From: Limisphaerales bacterium
GTDB taxonomy: Bacteria; Verrucomicrobiota; Verrucomicrobiia; Limisphaerales; UBA11358
Assembly (NCBI GenBank): GCA_027451565.1
Contig: DAIDJC010000027.1
Span: forward strand, 1 to 20,243
Length of the DNA: 20,243 bases
Direction: 5' to 3'
Shown: positions 9,648 to 17,375 of the stretch, in pieces
Numbering within the stretch: the stretch's first letter is position 1
Layout of the letters: every line of letters begins with the position of its first letter
Notes under the pieces: model-generated
The model's database searches: none
What the model was told of the DNA's origin: nothing
The model's input: only the letters and a program-made list of their open reading frames with translations
Program-made: the position numbers and the translations under genes

Positions 9648-10117
9648 TCATTGCAACACCGACCCGTTGGCGGGGCTCTTAATGGTTACTTGCAGTATCG
9701 GGGAACCCGGAGTGCCGGGGTTGGCCTCCTCCCAAAGCGGCACGGCGTTGGTGTCCAGCAGCCCATAAAAAAGCCAGCGGGGAGGCCATTCATCGGCAGG
9801 GTAAAATTGCTCTGGCCAATATTTCCCACCGCTGCCGCTGCCCATGGATATGCTGCCGTATCTGCCAACTGAGGCGTCCACCATATTTCATAACTGTCGG
9901 CGGGGTTGGCGTTCGTGACCGTGATGGAAATGGTGTTCGTCCCCAAAGAGGCGATGCTCAAAACGGGGGCAGTTTGTGACAAGGCGGTGAGAGTGGTTGC
10001 GGCTAGCAGGCAAGCGGCGAGGCAACTTCCAAGGAGCACAGCCCATCGCTGTCTTTTACGGCAATGCAATTTTGGCTGTTCGGCTTCTTTCTGTGTTATT
10101 TCAATGGTAATTTTCAT
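9648..10117 (-). CDS. Small secreted protein of unknown function, interrupted by a one-base frameshift
   Basis: The first frame starts at ATG 10117 with MKITIEITQKE, then a signal peptide around residues 26-47 (WAVLLGSCLAACLLAATTLTALSQT). A short beta-rich domain follows (TNTISITVTNANPADSYEIW). After AGFFMG this frame becomes Arg/Pro/Cys-rich and stops at 9686, while the -1 frame continues smoothly as YGLLDTNAVPLWEEANPG and ends in SPANGSVLQ at 9648. The switch falls at a run of six T (about 9767-9772). One extra T would give a single protein of about 156 residues. The gene ends 19 bases before the giant RHS gene, so the two probably form one transcript. No clear Shine-Dalgarno precedes 10117. 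I do not recognise a named family. Either a homopolymer error, a true mutation or slippage explains the break. Confidence 0.65.
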
Positions 10118-10188
10118 GATAGAACTTTGGTTGCATTTTCCTCGTTTCGAGCATTGATCTGAATTCGTACATCTTGAGGACGGTCAGT

Positions 10189-10404
10189 TTACAAATGTGC
10201 AACATCGAATCCGGCCGCCCTCAATTTTTCAGTGATGTGTTTGCTCTGGGTCGGATGCACCCGGAATTCCGTGTGTCCATTGCGATTTGTGACCGCTAAT
10301 TGACAGTGCTCGTGCAACCATTCCGAGGCTCGCTTGGTCTGGGACCGGAATACGTTGGTTTGATTGGCATTCATAATCACAACGTCAGGTTTCATTGAAT
10401 TCAT
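10189..10404 (-). CDS. Small hypothetical protein
   Basis: A 71-residue frame from ATG 10404 (other possible starts: GTG 10419 and ATG 10395; none has a good Shine-Dalgarno). The composition looks protein-like: a charged helical stretch (SQTKRASEWLHEHC), a short strand pair (HTEFRVHP) and a C-terminal amphipathic helix plus strand (ITEKLRAAGFDVAHL). No signal peptide or membrane segment is visible, so a cytoplasmic location is likely. It is in the same orientation as the small secreted gene, with a 71-base gap. I do not recognise the family and assign no function. It could be a chance frame, but its residue usage is more natural than that of competing frames here. Confidence 0.45.
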   Translation of the reverse strand: MNSMKPDVVIMNANQTNVFRSQTKRASEWLHEHCQLAVTNRNGHTEFRVHPTQSKHITEKLRAAGFDVAHL

Positions 10405-10419
10405 TTGACTGATCGGCAC

Positions 10420-10884
10420 TCTTGAAGTGTGGACTAATATTGCCTCTGGTTGTCATGCAGCAGGGAAAAACTGGTCGGGCTTGCATGGATGCCGCAGCAT
10501 TCGCAACACTGGCGAATGACGGCGTACGACAATTGAGCATCTTAATTGGAGACATTGATTGACCTCTTCGATCGGCAGCCACCTCAACTGACTGGGAATC
10601 GAATCGCACATCTCCGGTACCTTGGCAAGCCATTTCCCTTGCGCGACGCGGGTGTTGAATTGATTCATAGATATTGATTTCGACTGGGAGAGGCAAGAAA
10701 TATCAACTTTGCGAAAATTATTGATGGTTCACTCCATTTTGACTGATTTCCGAACCATCCTTTTGGTGACATTATTCCGTGACCTGACATAAATTCGGGG
10801 CGCCTCGATTCATGCGTTTGGAGATTGTGGCAGGCCATATTTTCTGCAACTTTTACCGGCTGATATTGTTGAATGGAGACCAAA
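10420..10884. other. Intergenic region between divergent genes, no gene supported
   Basis: About 465 bases separate the leftward small gene from the rightward secretion cluster, so promoters for both directions are expected here. I could not delimit convincing -35/-10 pairs. Short frames exist on the minus strand (for example 10453-10668) but lack ribosome sites and recognisable motifs. No tRNA, strong hairpin or repeat was seen. Confidence 0.5.
10875..10879 (+). promoter_or_regulatory. Shine-Dalgarno site that favours the second ATG of gspE
   Basis: GGAGA lies five bases before ATG 10885. The in-frame ATG at 10873 overlaps this motif and has no purine-rich site of its own upstream. The start at 10885 (protein beginning MAFSSVRN) is therefore preferred over the one four codons earlier. 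Confidence 0.6.
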
Positions 10885-12633
10885 ATGGCGTTTAGCTCAG
10901 TAAGAAACCTGATGGCGACCGTAGCCGACACCTCTGCCACGCAAGTGGAAGACTGGAGGAAGGCATGGCGTGCGTCTTCTGAAGCCGGAGGCACTGAAAC
11001 CTTGCTGGCTTTTATGGCTCGGGAACGCGGTTTGGCGGAAGACGTTTTTCTTCAAAGACTTGCCAAGGAATTGGGCTGGCCCTACCTGGACCTGCCCAAA
11101 TTGAACGTGGAGGCATCCATCCGGGCCAAATTAACCACCAAGGTGGCGTTTCAGTACGCCATCCTCCCCACGGCTTTCGACAACGGGGTGCTGCAGATCG
11201 TCACAAGCGACCCTTTTGATGCCGCCATGATGAGCGCCGCCCGGTTTGATGTCCGGACACCGGTCAGCTTTGCCTTGGCCCCACGGTTGGAAATCGAAAA
11301 GGCCCTTAAAAAGTACTATGGCGTGGGCGCTGAAACCCTGGATGAAATGGGCGAAAGTGATGCCATGGAGTTGGAAATTGCCATCGACAAGGAAATCACG
11401 GAAGGCGACCAGGAGGCCAGCGTGATAAAATTTGTGAACCAGATCATCTGGGAGGCTTTCAAGGACCGAGCCACAGACATCCATTTTGAGCCTCAGGAGG
11501 ATGAGTTGCGAATCCGCAACCGTATTGACGGCATTCTGCACCAAATCCCGCTTCCGGCCCAGTTGAAACGTTTTCAAGCGGCCATCATCTCCCGCATCAA
11601 GGTCATGAGCGGGATGAACATCTCTGAAAAGCGGCTCCCTCAGGATGGGCGCATCAATGTGCGCATCAAGGGCGAGGAGATAGACATTCGCGTTTCGACA
11701 GTTCCCACGGTTTATGGAGAAAGCGTCTCGCTGCGGCTTCTCACCCGCGGCAAAATATTTTTGTCGCTGGACAAGCTTGGGTTTTCCGCGATGGAGGAGG
11801 AGGCCATCCGGCAGATTATCATCAAACCCCATGGGATATTCCTGGTGACCGGTCCCACTGGGTCGGGCAAATCCACCTCGCTTTACGCATTTTTAAGCGC
11901 CATCAACTCGGTTCACAAGCGTATCATCACCATTGAGGAGCCGGTGGAATACGAATTGAAAGGCATCAACCAGATCGCGGTCCGAGCGGATATTGGCCTG
12001 ACCTTTGCCATGGGCCTCCGGCACATTCTCCGGCAAGACCCAAATGTGGTGATGGTGGGGGAAATACGCGACACGGAAACGGCGGATATTGCCATACGCG
12101 CCTCGCTCACGGGGCACCTGGTTTTTTCCACCCTGCACACCAATGACGCCCCCAGTGCTTTCACGCGTCTGATTGACATGGGGATCGAGCCTTTCTTGAT
12201 TGCCTCCTCGGTCGAGGCTGTCCAGGCACAGCGCCTCATCCGCACCATTTGCACCCACTGCAAAACCGAGCAGAAGGTGGATCGCGATTATTTGCGTCGC
12301 GTGGGTTTTCCGGAGGCGGAAATTGAAACGGCACGGTTTTGGCATGGCGCGGGCTGTGATGAATGCCGTCAGCAAGGGTACCAGGGGCGAAAGGGCATTT
12401 ACGAGCTCCTCTTGGTGTCTGAAAATCTCCGGCCCATGATCATGAACCGCGCGCCGGCCACCACCATTGCGCAGCGGGCCATTGAGGCGGGCATGCGCAC
12501 CCTGCGCACGGATGGCTGGAACAAGGTCAAGGCCGGCATCACCACCATTGAAGAGGTGTTGCGCGTCACCCAGATTGAGGAACATATGGGCGCCCTCACG
12601 GAACCCAAGTCCCACTCCAGTTCCGGATCTTGA
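10885..12633 (+). CDS. gspE: Type II secretion / type IV pilus assembly ATPase GspE (PilB-like)
   Basis: A 582-residue secretion ATPase that powers pseudopilus or pilus assembly from the cytoplasmic face of the inner membrane. Residues about 15-145 match the N-terminal GspE/MshE-type domain (FLQRLAKELGWPYLDLP, GVLQIVTSDPFD). The ATPase core has DRATDIHFEPQEDELRIRNR, then Walker A GPTGSGKST at 323-331, the acidic box around ITIEEPVEY, Walker B VVMVGEIRD at 388-396, and the His box LTGHLVFSTLHTNDA. Two CxxC pairs (C456/C459 and C491/C494) form the zinc motif typical of GspE and PilB. Length is normal for the family. It heads a rightward cluster, 24 bases before the next gene. GspE and PilB cannot be separated by motifs alone; the GspL/GspM-like neighbours favour the type II name. 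Confidence 0.93.
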   Translation: MAFSSVRNLMATVADTSATQVEDWRKAWRASSEAGGTETLLAFMARERGLAEDVFLQRLAKELGWPYLDLPKLNVEASIRAKLTTKVAFQYAILPTAFDNGVLQIVTSDPFDAAMMSAARFDVRTPVSFALAPRLEIEKALKKYYGVGAETLDEMGESDAMELEIAIDKEITEGDQEASVIKFVNQIIWEAFKDRATDIHFEPQEDELRIRNRIDGILHQIPLPAQLKRFQAAIISRIKVMSGMNISEKRLPQDGRINVRIKGEEIDIRVSTVPTVYGESVSLRLLTRGKIFLSLDKLGFSAMEEEAIRQIIIKPHGIFLVTGPTGSGKSTSLYAFLSAINSVHKRIITIEEPVEYELKGINQIAVRADIGLTFAMGLRHILRQDPNVVMVGEIRDTETADIAIRASLTGHLVFSTLHTNDAPSAFTRLIDMGIEPFLIASSVEAVQAQRLIRTICTHCKTEQKVDRDYLRRVGFPEAEIETARFWHGAGCDECRQQGYQGRKGIYELLLVSENLRPMIMNRAPATTIAQRAIEAGMRTLRTDGWNKVKAGITTIEEVLRVTQIEEHMGALTEPKSHSSSGS

Positions 12634-12657
12634 AACACCGATTTGCCCCTTTAAACC

Positions 12658-14034
12658 ATGGCGCGCTGGAAATTTTGTAATCTTTTGCAGATCGGCCCGG
12701 ATGCCCGCCGCCTCTGGCAGTTCGAAGCCAAAGGGGCCAATGTGGTTGGCGGGCGGGAGCAGCGGGTGGCAAATGGCGAGACCATCCCACCCCGGGTTGT
12801 TTCCAAAACCTGGTCTGCCTTGTGGCAGCCCAGGTTGAATGTGGCGTGGCTGCCCTCGGAAAATGTTTTTTTCCGGGTGCTGGAGTTGCCCCGCAGCAAC
12901 CCGGACGAGTTGCGGGCCATGCTGGAGTTGCAGCTCGAGAAAATCTCCCCCATACCCGTCACCCAGATTGTCTGGACTTACCACATCATGTCCAAGTCTG
13001 CCTCAGATTCCTTGGTGACCTTGGTGGTGGTGATTGCCTCCCGCAGTTGGGTGGAGGAATTTTTGGGGCGCCTGGAGCAGGATGGTTTTCTGTCTGACTT
13101 GCTTGATGTCCTCATGGTGGACCAGCTCGAGGCTTTATCGGGGGCTGGAGATGGGGCCTGGATCATTCCGCTTGCCATGGAGGGGGGAGGCAAGGCGCTG
13201 GTGAGTTGGTGGCAGGGAGGCGTGCTGCGCGGCATCAACCTGGTCAACCTGCCGCCGGGGGCCGGGCGCGCCATGGAATTAAAAAACCAGCTCACTCACA
13301 TGGTCTGGTCAGGAGAGTTGGAGGGGTGGATCGCCGCGCCGGTCCAATGGCACGTGATTTCTGATCCCGTCACTGCGGCTGAATGGCAAGGGTGGCTGCG
13401 CGAAGGTTTCAATGAGCCGGTGTCCGTGGTTGCTGCCACTCCATTGGCGGACCTTGCGGCTGGAACAGCACGCAGGGCCATTGCCCCCAATGGAGCTCCG
13501 CTGCTGCCTCCAGAACACACCGCGCGGTATCACCAGCAATTCGTGGATCGCCTCTGGCTGCATGGCTTGGGGTACGCGGGACTTCTCTATGCCATTTCGC
13601 TGGTCATTTACTTTTGTGCCGTGGCTGTGTTGGAATACCGGACCACAGGGGTGGAAGCCCAGGTGGCCGGCCTTGCCCCCGCCTACACCAACTCCCTGCA
13701 GCTCACCGCCCAATTCAACGTTTTGTCTGAGCGGCAGCAATTGAAATTTGCCGCCTTGGATTGCTGGAACCAGGTCGCACAGCAATTACCTGCCACCCTT
13801 ACACTCCAGCGGTTCAGCCTGGCCGATGGCCGGCACCTTACCCTCAGCGGCACCACCTCGCAGGATCAAGTGGATGCCTTGTTCAATTTTTACAGCACGC
13901 TGCAAAAGCTCCAACGCAATGGCCAGTTTATTTTTGACCAGCAAAAAGGCACCCCGCCCTCTCCCCGCCTCACCGGCAACAGTGAGACGTGGAATTTCTC
14001 CCTGGACCTGCTGAATGCCGAGGCTGAGCCCTGA
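12658..14034 (+). CDS. gspL: GspL-like inner-membrane protein (PilM-like plus PilN-like)
   Basis: This 458-residue protein would recruit the GspE ATPase to the inner membrane. The N-terminal 280 residues resemble the actin-like PilM/GspL cytoplasmic domain: NVAWLPSENVFFRVLELP, then the helix SNPDELRAMLELQLEKISPI, which is the characteristic selection of short strands and helices in PilM-type proteins. One membrane helix sits at about 302-325 (LGYAGLLYAISLVIYFCAVAV). The periplasmic tail of about 130 residues begins with a coiled-coil-like stretch and ends in a small alpha/beta domain (LPATLTLQRFSLADGRHLTLSG), as in PilN. It stops at TGA overlapping the next ATG by one base (TGATG), implying translational coupling. 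Sequence conservation in this family is low; the call rests on architecture and neighbours. Confidence 0.75.
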   Translation: MARWKFCNLLQIGPDARRLWQFEAKGANVVGGREQRVANGETIPPRVVSKTWSALWQPRLNVAWLPSENVFFRVLELPRSNPDELRAMLELQLEKISPIPVTQIVWTYHIMSKSASDSLVTLVVVIASRSWVEEFLGRLEQDGFLSDLLDVLMVDQLEALSGAGDGAWIIPLAMEGGGKALVSWWQGGVLRGINLVNLPPGAGRAMELKNQLTHMVWSGELEGWIAAPVQWHVISDPVTAAEWQGWLREGFNEPVSVVAATPLADLAAGTARRAIAPNGAPLLPPEHTARYHQQFVDRLWLHGLGYAGLLYAISLVIYFCAVAVLEYRTTGVEAQVAGLAPAYTNSLQLTAQFNVLSERQQLKFAALDCWNQVAQQLPATLTLQRFSLADGRHLTLSGTTSQDQVDALFNFYSTLQKLQRNGQFIFDQQKGTPPSPRLTGNSETWNFSLDLLNAEAEP

Positions 14035-14693
14035 TGAAAAAATATTTTGAACATTTGCGCCCGATGGAGCGCCGCCTGGTGATAGGTGTGGCGGTGGTCC
14101 TCTTTCTGGTGGCTAATGCCTACGCCATTTGGCCTCATTTTTCAGATTGGGGGAACCTGAGCCGTCGCCAGGCCGTGGCCCGCGCCAAGCTTGCCCTCTA
14201 TCAGGAAGCCGTGGCCCGAATCCCCAAGCTGCGAGAACAGGTCAGCCAGTTTGAAAACTCCGGTGACGTGGTCCCCCTGGAAGACCAGAGCATCAACCTC
14301 ATGCGCACCATCCAATCCCAAGCCTCCTCCATCGGTGTGGGCATCCAGGACTTTTCCCGCCTGACCACCCACACCAATGACCAGTTCTTTGTGGAGCAGG
14401 TGCAAAATATTTCCGTGATAGCCACGGAGGACCAATTGGTCAGTTTTCTCTACAACCTCGGGACTGGAGCATCCATGATCCGGGTTCGGGATTTGGAATT
14501 GCAGCCGGACCTGCCGCATTACCATCTCCAAGCCAACATCCGCCTGGTGGCCAGTTACCAAAAAACGGCCGGACCCACCGCCACCAAACCACCGTCCCAC
14601 GCCAGTCAACCCCCAATGCCGCTTCCCAACGGCAGGCCTAATCTTTTAAGCGGCCTCAAGCGCGCCACCAATTCTATTTCCTTGAAACGATGA
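14034..14693 (+). CDS. gspM: GspM/PilO-like inner-membrane protein
   Basis: A 219-residue bitopic protein: short cytoplasmic N-terminus (MKKYFEHLRPMERR), a membrane helix at 13-33 (RRLVIGVAVVLFLVANAYAIW), a helical stretch to about residue 75 likely to form a coiled coil, then a periplasmic alpha/beta domain with TEDQLVSFLYNLGTGASMIRVRDLEL, the pattern of the PilO/GspM ferredoxin-like fold. The last 35 residues are Pro/Ser/Thr-rich and probably disordered. It is expected to pair with the GspL-like protein and link the ATPase to the secretin across the periplasm. Its ATG overlaps the stop of the gene before and its own stop overlaps the next ATG (ATGA). Sequence identity in this family is low, so the name depends on fold pattern and position. 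Confidence 0.75.
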   Translation: MKKYFEHLRPMERRLVIGVAVVLFLVANAYAIWPHFSDWGNLSRRQAVARAKLALYQEAVARIPKLREQVSQFENSGDVVPLEDQSINLMRTIQSQASSIGVGIQDFSRLTTHTNDQFFVEQVQNISVIATEDQLVSFLYNLGTGASMIRVRDLELQPDLPHYHLQANIRLVASYQKTAGPTATKPPSHASQPPMPLPNGRPNLLSGLKRATNSISLKR

Positions 14694-17140
14694 AAACTCT
14701 TTTATTATCCATGGCGCTGGTCTTTTCCAGCCTGGCGCTTCTGGCCCAAACAGCGCCGCGTTACCCGGTCAATGGCGGCGGCATGCGAAATCGCCCCCCG
14801 CTGTTTCCGCAAACCGGCTTCCAGCCGCCACAGGGCCTGCCAGCCCAAAACCTGCCACCAGCAGGGTCTCAACCCGGCCCCACAGGGCTGAATTCCTCCA
14901 CCCCAACCGCAACTGAGGAAATGGTCCCGGCGGGAACTATTGATTTCCAGGGTGTGGATGTTTCCCAAGTGCTGGATGTCTATGCCAAACTGGTGAACCG
15001 CACCATCATCCGCGGTCAATTGCCGGAGGCCAAAATCATCCTTAAAACCCAAACCCCGCTCACCAAAGTCGAGGCCATCGAGGCTTTGCAAGCGGTATTG
15101 GCGCTGAACAACGTGTCGGTCATTAATATTGGCGATAAATTTGTCAAAGCCGTTCAATCGGACCAGGCCAATGCTGCCGGTGCGGCATTGGATAACACAG
15201 GGGCCACCAACCTGCCGAGCCTCGGCTCGTACATCACTCACGTGGTTCAGTTGCACTACGTCAAACCCAGTGAAATGGTTCCCATCATCCAGCCTTTCGC
15301 CAAGCTTCAAGGCTCGATCTTCCCGATTGATGACAATGGCATACTAGTCATCCGGGACTACACCGAAAACGTCAAGCGCATGCTGGAAATGATCAACCTG
15401 ATTGACGTTAGCGTGCCTGCGGAATTTATTTCCGAGGTCATTCCCATTCGTTATGCCAAGGTGGATGATATTGCCAATGCGCTGAATTCGCTGGGCGGGT
15501 CGGGGGGCACCACCGTTTCGATTGGGAGCGCTCCTTCCACCCAGCGAATCAGCGGTCTCTCTGGCGGAGGCATGGCAGGGGGAATGACTGGTGGCATGGG
15601 GGGTGGTGGATTTGGCAATGGGTTTGGCGCCAATGGCTCGGTGAATGGCCTCAGTGGCGGGGCCAGCCCCTATCAATCTGGAGGCAGTTCTTTTGGCAAT
15701 GGCTTTGGGGGCGGTAATGTCAATGGCAACCCTTCCGGCGGCACTTCCACTTTTGCCCAACGCTTGAACAACATCATCAATAAAGCCTCCGGCGGGGGCA
15801 GCGGGTCCGGTTCGGGAGGCCAGGGCCAGATTCAATTGTTCGGCCAAACCAAAATCGTTCCCAATGAAAGCACCAGTTCACTCCTGATTTTTGCCACCCG
15901 CCAGGACATGGAGGAAATCAAGCAAATCATCGCCAAGCTGGATGTTCCGCTCGCCCAAGTGCTCATTGAGGCGGTGATCATGGATGTCAGCCTGGGACCC
16001 AATACTTTCAATTTTGGTTTCTCTGCGGCCCAAAATCCAACCGGCCTTGGAGGCACCGTCCAAGGCGGCGGCGGATTCAACAATGGACAGAGCTTTCTGG
16101 GCACTTTGTCCGGTATCGTGACCAATGCCGCAGGAAACGTCAGCACCGTCACCAATTTTGCAAGCGCCCTTCCCGGTGGCTTCAGTTACATGGCCAATGT
16201 GGGGCCAAACTGGGACCTGGCTTTGGCTGCCGCGGAAAACGACAGCTCGGCAAGCGTCATCCAGCGGCCACGCATCCAAACATCCCAGGCCCAGCCTGCG
16301 CAGTTTTTCGTGGGTGAGACCGTGCCCTATGTCACCAGCACCTACAACTACGGCGGCGCTTATGGCAACAGTTCATCCTACTCCCAACTCTCGGTGGGTG
16401 TGGAATTGGATGTCACTCCTTTCATTAATCCAGAGGGCGCGGTGACCATGGATATCCAGCAGGAAATTGACGACCTCAATGGTTACACCGCCATTGTGGG
16501 CGTTGGGAATGTGCCCAACACCACCAAACGCACCTTGAATGCCACCATGACTGTTCGAAATCGCGATACCGTCATGCTGGGCGGTTTCATCAAGGCCAAC
16601 AAATCCCACGCCGCCTCCGGGGTGCCTTTTCTGGATTCGATTCCGCTTCTGGGCAATTTGTTTTCCTCCCGCAGTGATTCGAATCAACGTGAAGAGCTGG
16701 TGGTTTTGATGCGGCCCACCGTGCTGCCCACCCCGGAATTTGCCGCGGAGCACACCATCAAGGAAGAGCGCCGTCTTCCCATGGTCTCCTCCGCAGCCGC
16801 AGACGATGCCACGGAGCAGCAGGGTCTGGTGGACAAGGAACAACGCAAGGAATTGGATAGCGCAGCCAATGGCGGCCCGGCCAACGGATTCTTCAATACG
16901 CCGCAGGCTGACGACACCAATGAGATTGTCCTTCCGCAGGACCGGGTCGTTCCGGTGCCCGCGCCTGGTGCTCAGAATAACCCTGCCCAATCCGTTCCTG
17001 CTGGATCCGCGGCCCCGAATCAGCCCACCCAGCAACAACAGGCCCGGTTGGATAATCTTTTGGAACGTTACATGTCCAATGAGATTTCCACTCAGGATTA
17101 TCAAAAGGAACGCGCCCGCATCCTGGCTGGGCAGCAATAA
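14690..17140 (+). CDS. gspD: Type II secretion secretin GspD
   Basis: An 816-residue outer-membrane secretin that forms the exit pore. Signal peptide at 1-20 (MKTLLLSMALVFSSLALLAQ), with no lipobox cysteine. A Pro-rich linker is followed by an N0-like domain at about 81-160 (TIDFQGVDVSQVLDVYAKLV), an N1-type repeat at 180-237 (VVQLHYVKPSEMVPIIQPF), and a further ring domain split by a Gly/Ser-rich insert at about 268-380. It resumes at NESTSSLLIFATRQDMEEI. The secretin core runs from about 425 to 683 with VPFLDSIPLLGNLF and REELVVLMRPTVLP, the strongest family signatures. A tail rich in Pro, Gln and Asp ends with a helix (ARLDNLLERYMSNEIS) of unknown role. No AMIN domain is seen, which favours GspD over PilQ. 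It closes the four-gene cluster; no pseudopilin or GspF gene is in the window. Confidence 0.93.
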   Translation: MKTLLLSMALVFSSLALLAQTAPRYPVNGGGMRNRPPLFPQTGFQPPQGLPAQNLPPAGSQPGPTGLNSSTPTATEEMVPAGTIDFQGVDVSQVLDVYAKLVNRTIIRGQLPEAKIILKTQTPLTKVEAIEALQAVLALNNVSVINIGDKFVKAVQSDQANAAGAALDNTGATNLPSLGSYITHVVQLHYVKPSEMVPIIQPFAKLQGSIFPIDDNGILVIRDYTENVKRMLEMINLIDVSVPAEFISEVIPIRYAKVDDIANALNSLGGSGGTTVSIGSAPSTQRISGLSGGGMAGGMTGGMGGGGFGNGFGANGSVNGLSGGASPYQSGGSSFGNGFGGGNVNGNPSGGTSTFAQRLNNIINKASGGGSGSGSGGQGQIQLFGQTKIVPNESTSSLLIFATRQDMEEIKQIIAKLDVPLAQVLIEAVIMDVSLGPNTFNFGFSAAQNPTGLGGTVQGGGGFNNGQSFLGTLSGIVTNAAGNVSTVTNFASALPGGFSYMANVGPNWDLALAAAENDSSASVIQRPRIQTSQAQPAQFFVGETVPYVTSTYNYGGAYGNSSSYSQLSVGVELDVTPFINPEGAVTMDIQQEIDDLNGYTAIVGVGNVPNTTKRTLNATMTVRNRDTVMLGGFIKANKSHAASGVPFLDSIPLLGNLFSSRSDSNQREELVVLMRPTVLPTPEFAAEHTIKEERRLPMVSSAAADDATEQQGLVDKEQRKELDSAANGGPANGFFNTPQADDTNEIVLPQDRVVPVPAPGAQNNPAQSVPAGSAAPNQPTQQQQARLDNLLERYMSNEISTQDYQKERARILAGQQ

Positions 17141-17375
17141 AACTCCTGAACGGATGCCGGATACGCCACTTGGGGCGGCCTAGATAAACCTGGGTCTCCC
17201 ATTTTGAAATGAATTTTTGCCAATGCCGCCGCCAACTATAATCAGGAACCCGTCCTGAACCCGACGACTGTTCAACCATTTCCATCGCTCCTGTCGCCAA
17301 CGCCTTCCAAAACCATGGTTGCGCCATCAGGCAACCCGCCACATCCAGGCCGGACCCATATGGCATGGCCCCTTT
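17141..17375. other. Convergent intergenic region with a weak hairpin
   Basis: This gap separates two genes that converge, so both transcripts should end here. The only hairpin found is GGTTGC (17317-17322), an 8-base loop and GCAACC (17331-17336). On the minus strand it is followed by ATGGTTTTGG, a poor T-tract. It may be a weak terminator for the leftward ClC gene. No coding frame is supported. Confidence 0.25.

Noticed and set aside
9765..9775. Programmed -1 ribosomal frameshifting in the small secreted gene as the primary explanation.
   Set aside because: The site lacks a canonical slippery heptamer and I saw no clear downstream stem; an indel in a homopolymer is simpler.
10453..10696. 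Two overlapping minus-strand frames (71 and 103 codons) in the gap before gspE.
   Set aside because: No ribosome site, no motif, odd Cys/Arg-rich composition; a decayed gene is possible but cannot be supported.
11131..17137. Long minus-strand frames over the secretion cluster (11131-11832, 11893-12984, 13309-13785, 14705-15310, 16373-17137).
   Set aside because: They are antisense to genes with full family signatures and contain no domain motifs of their own.
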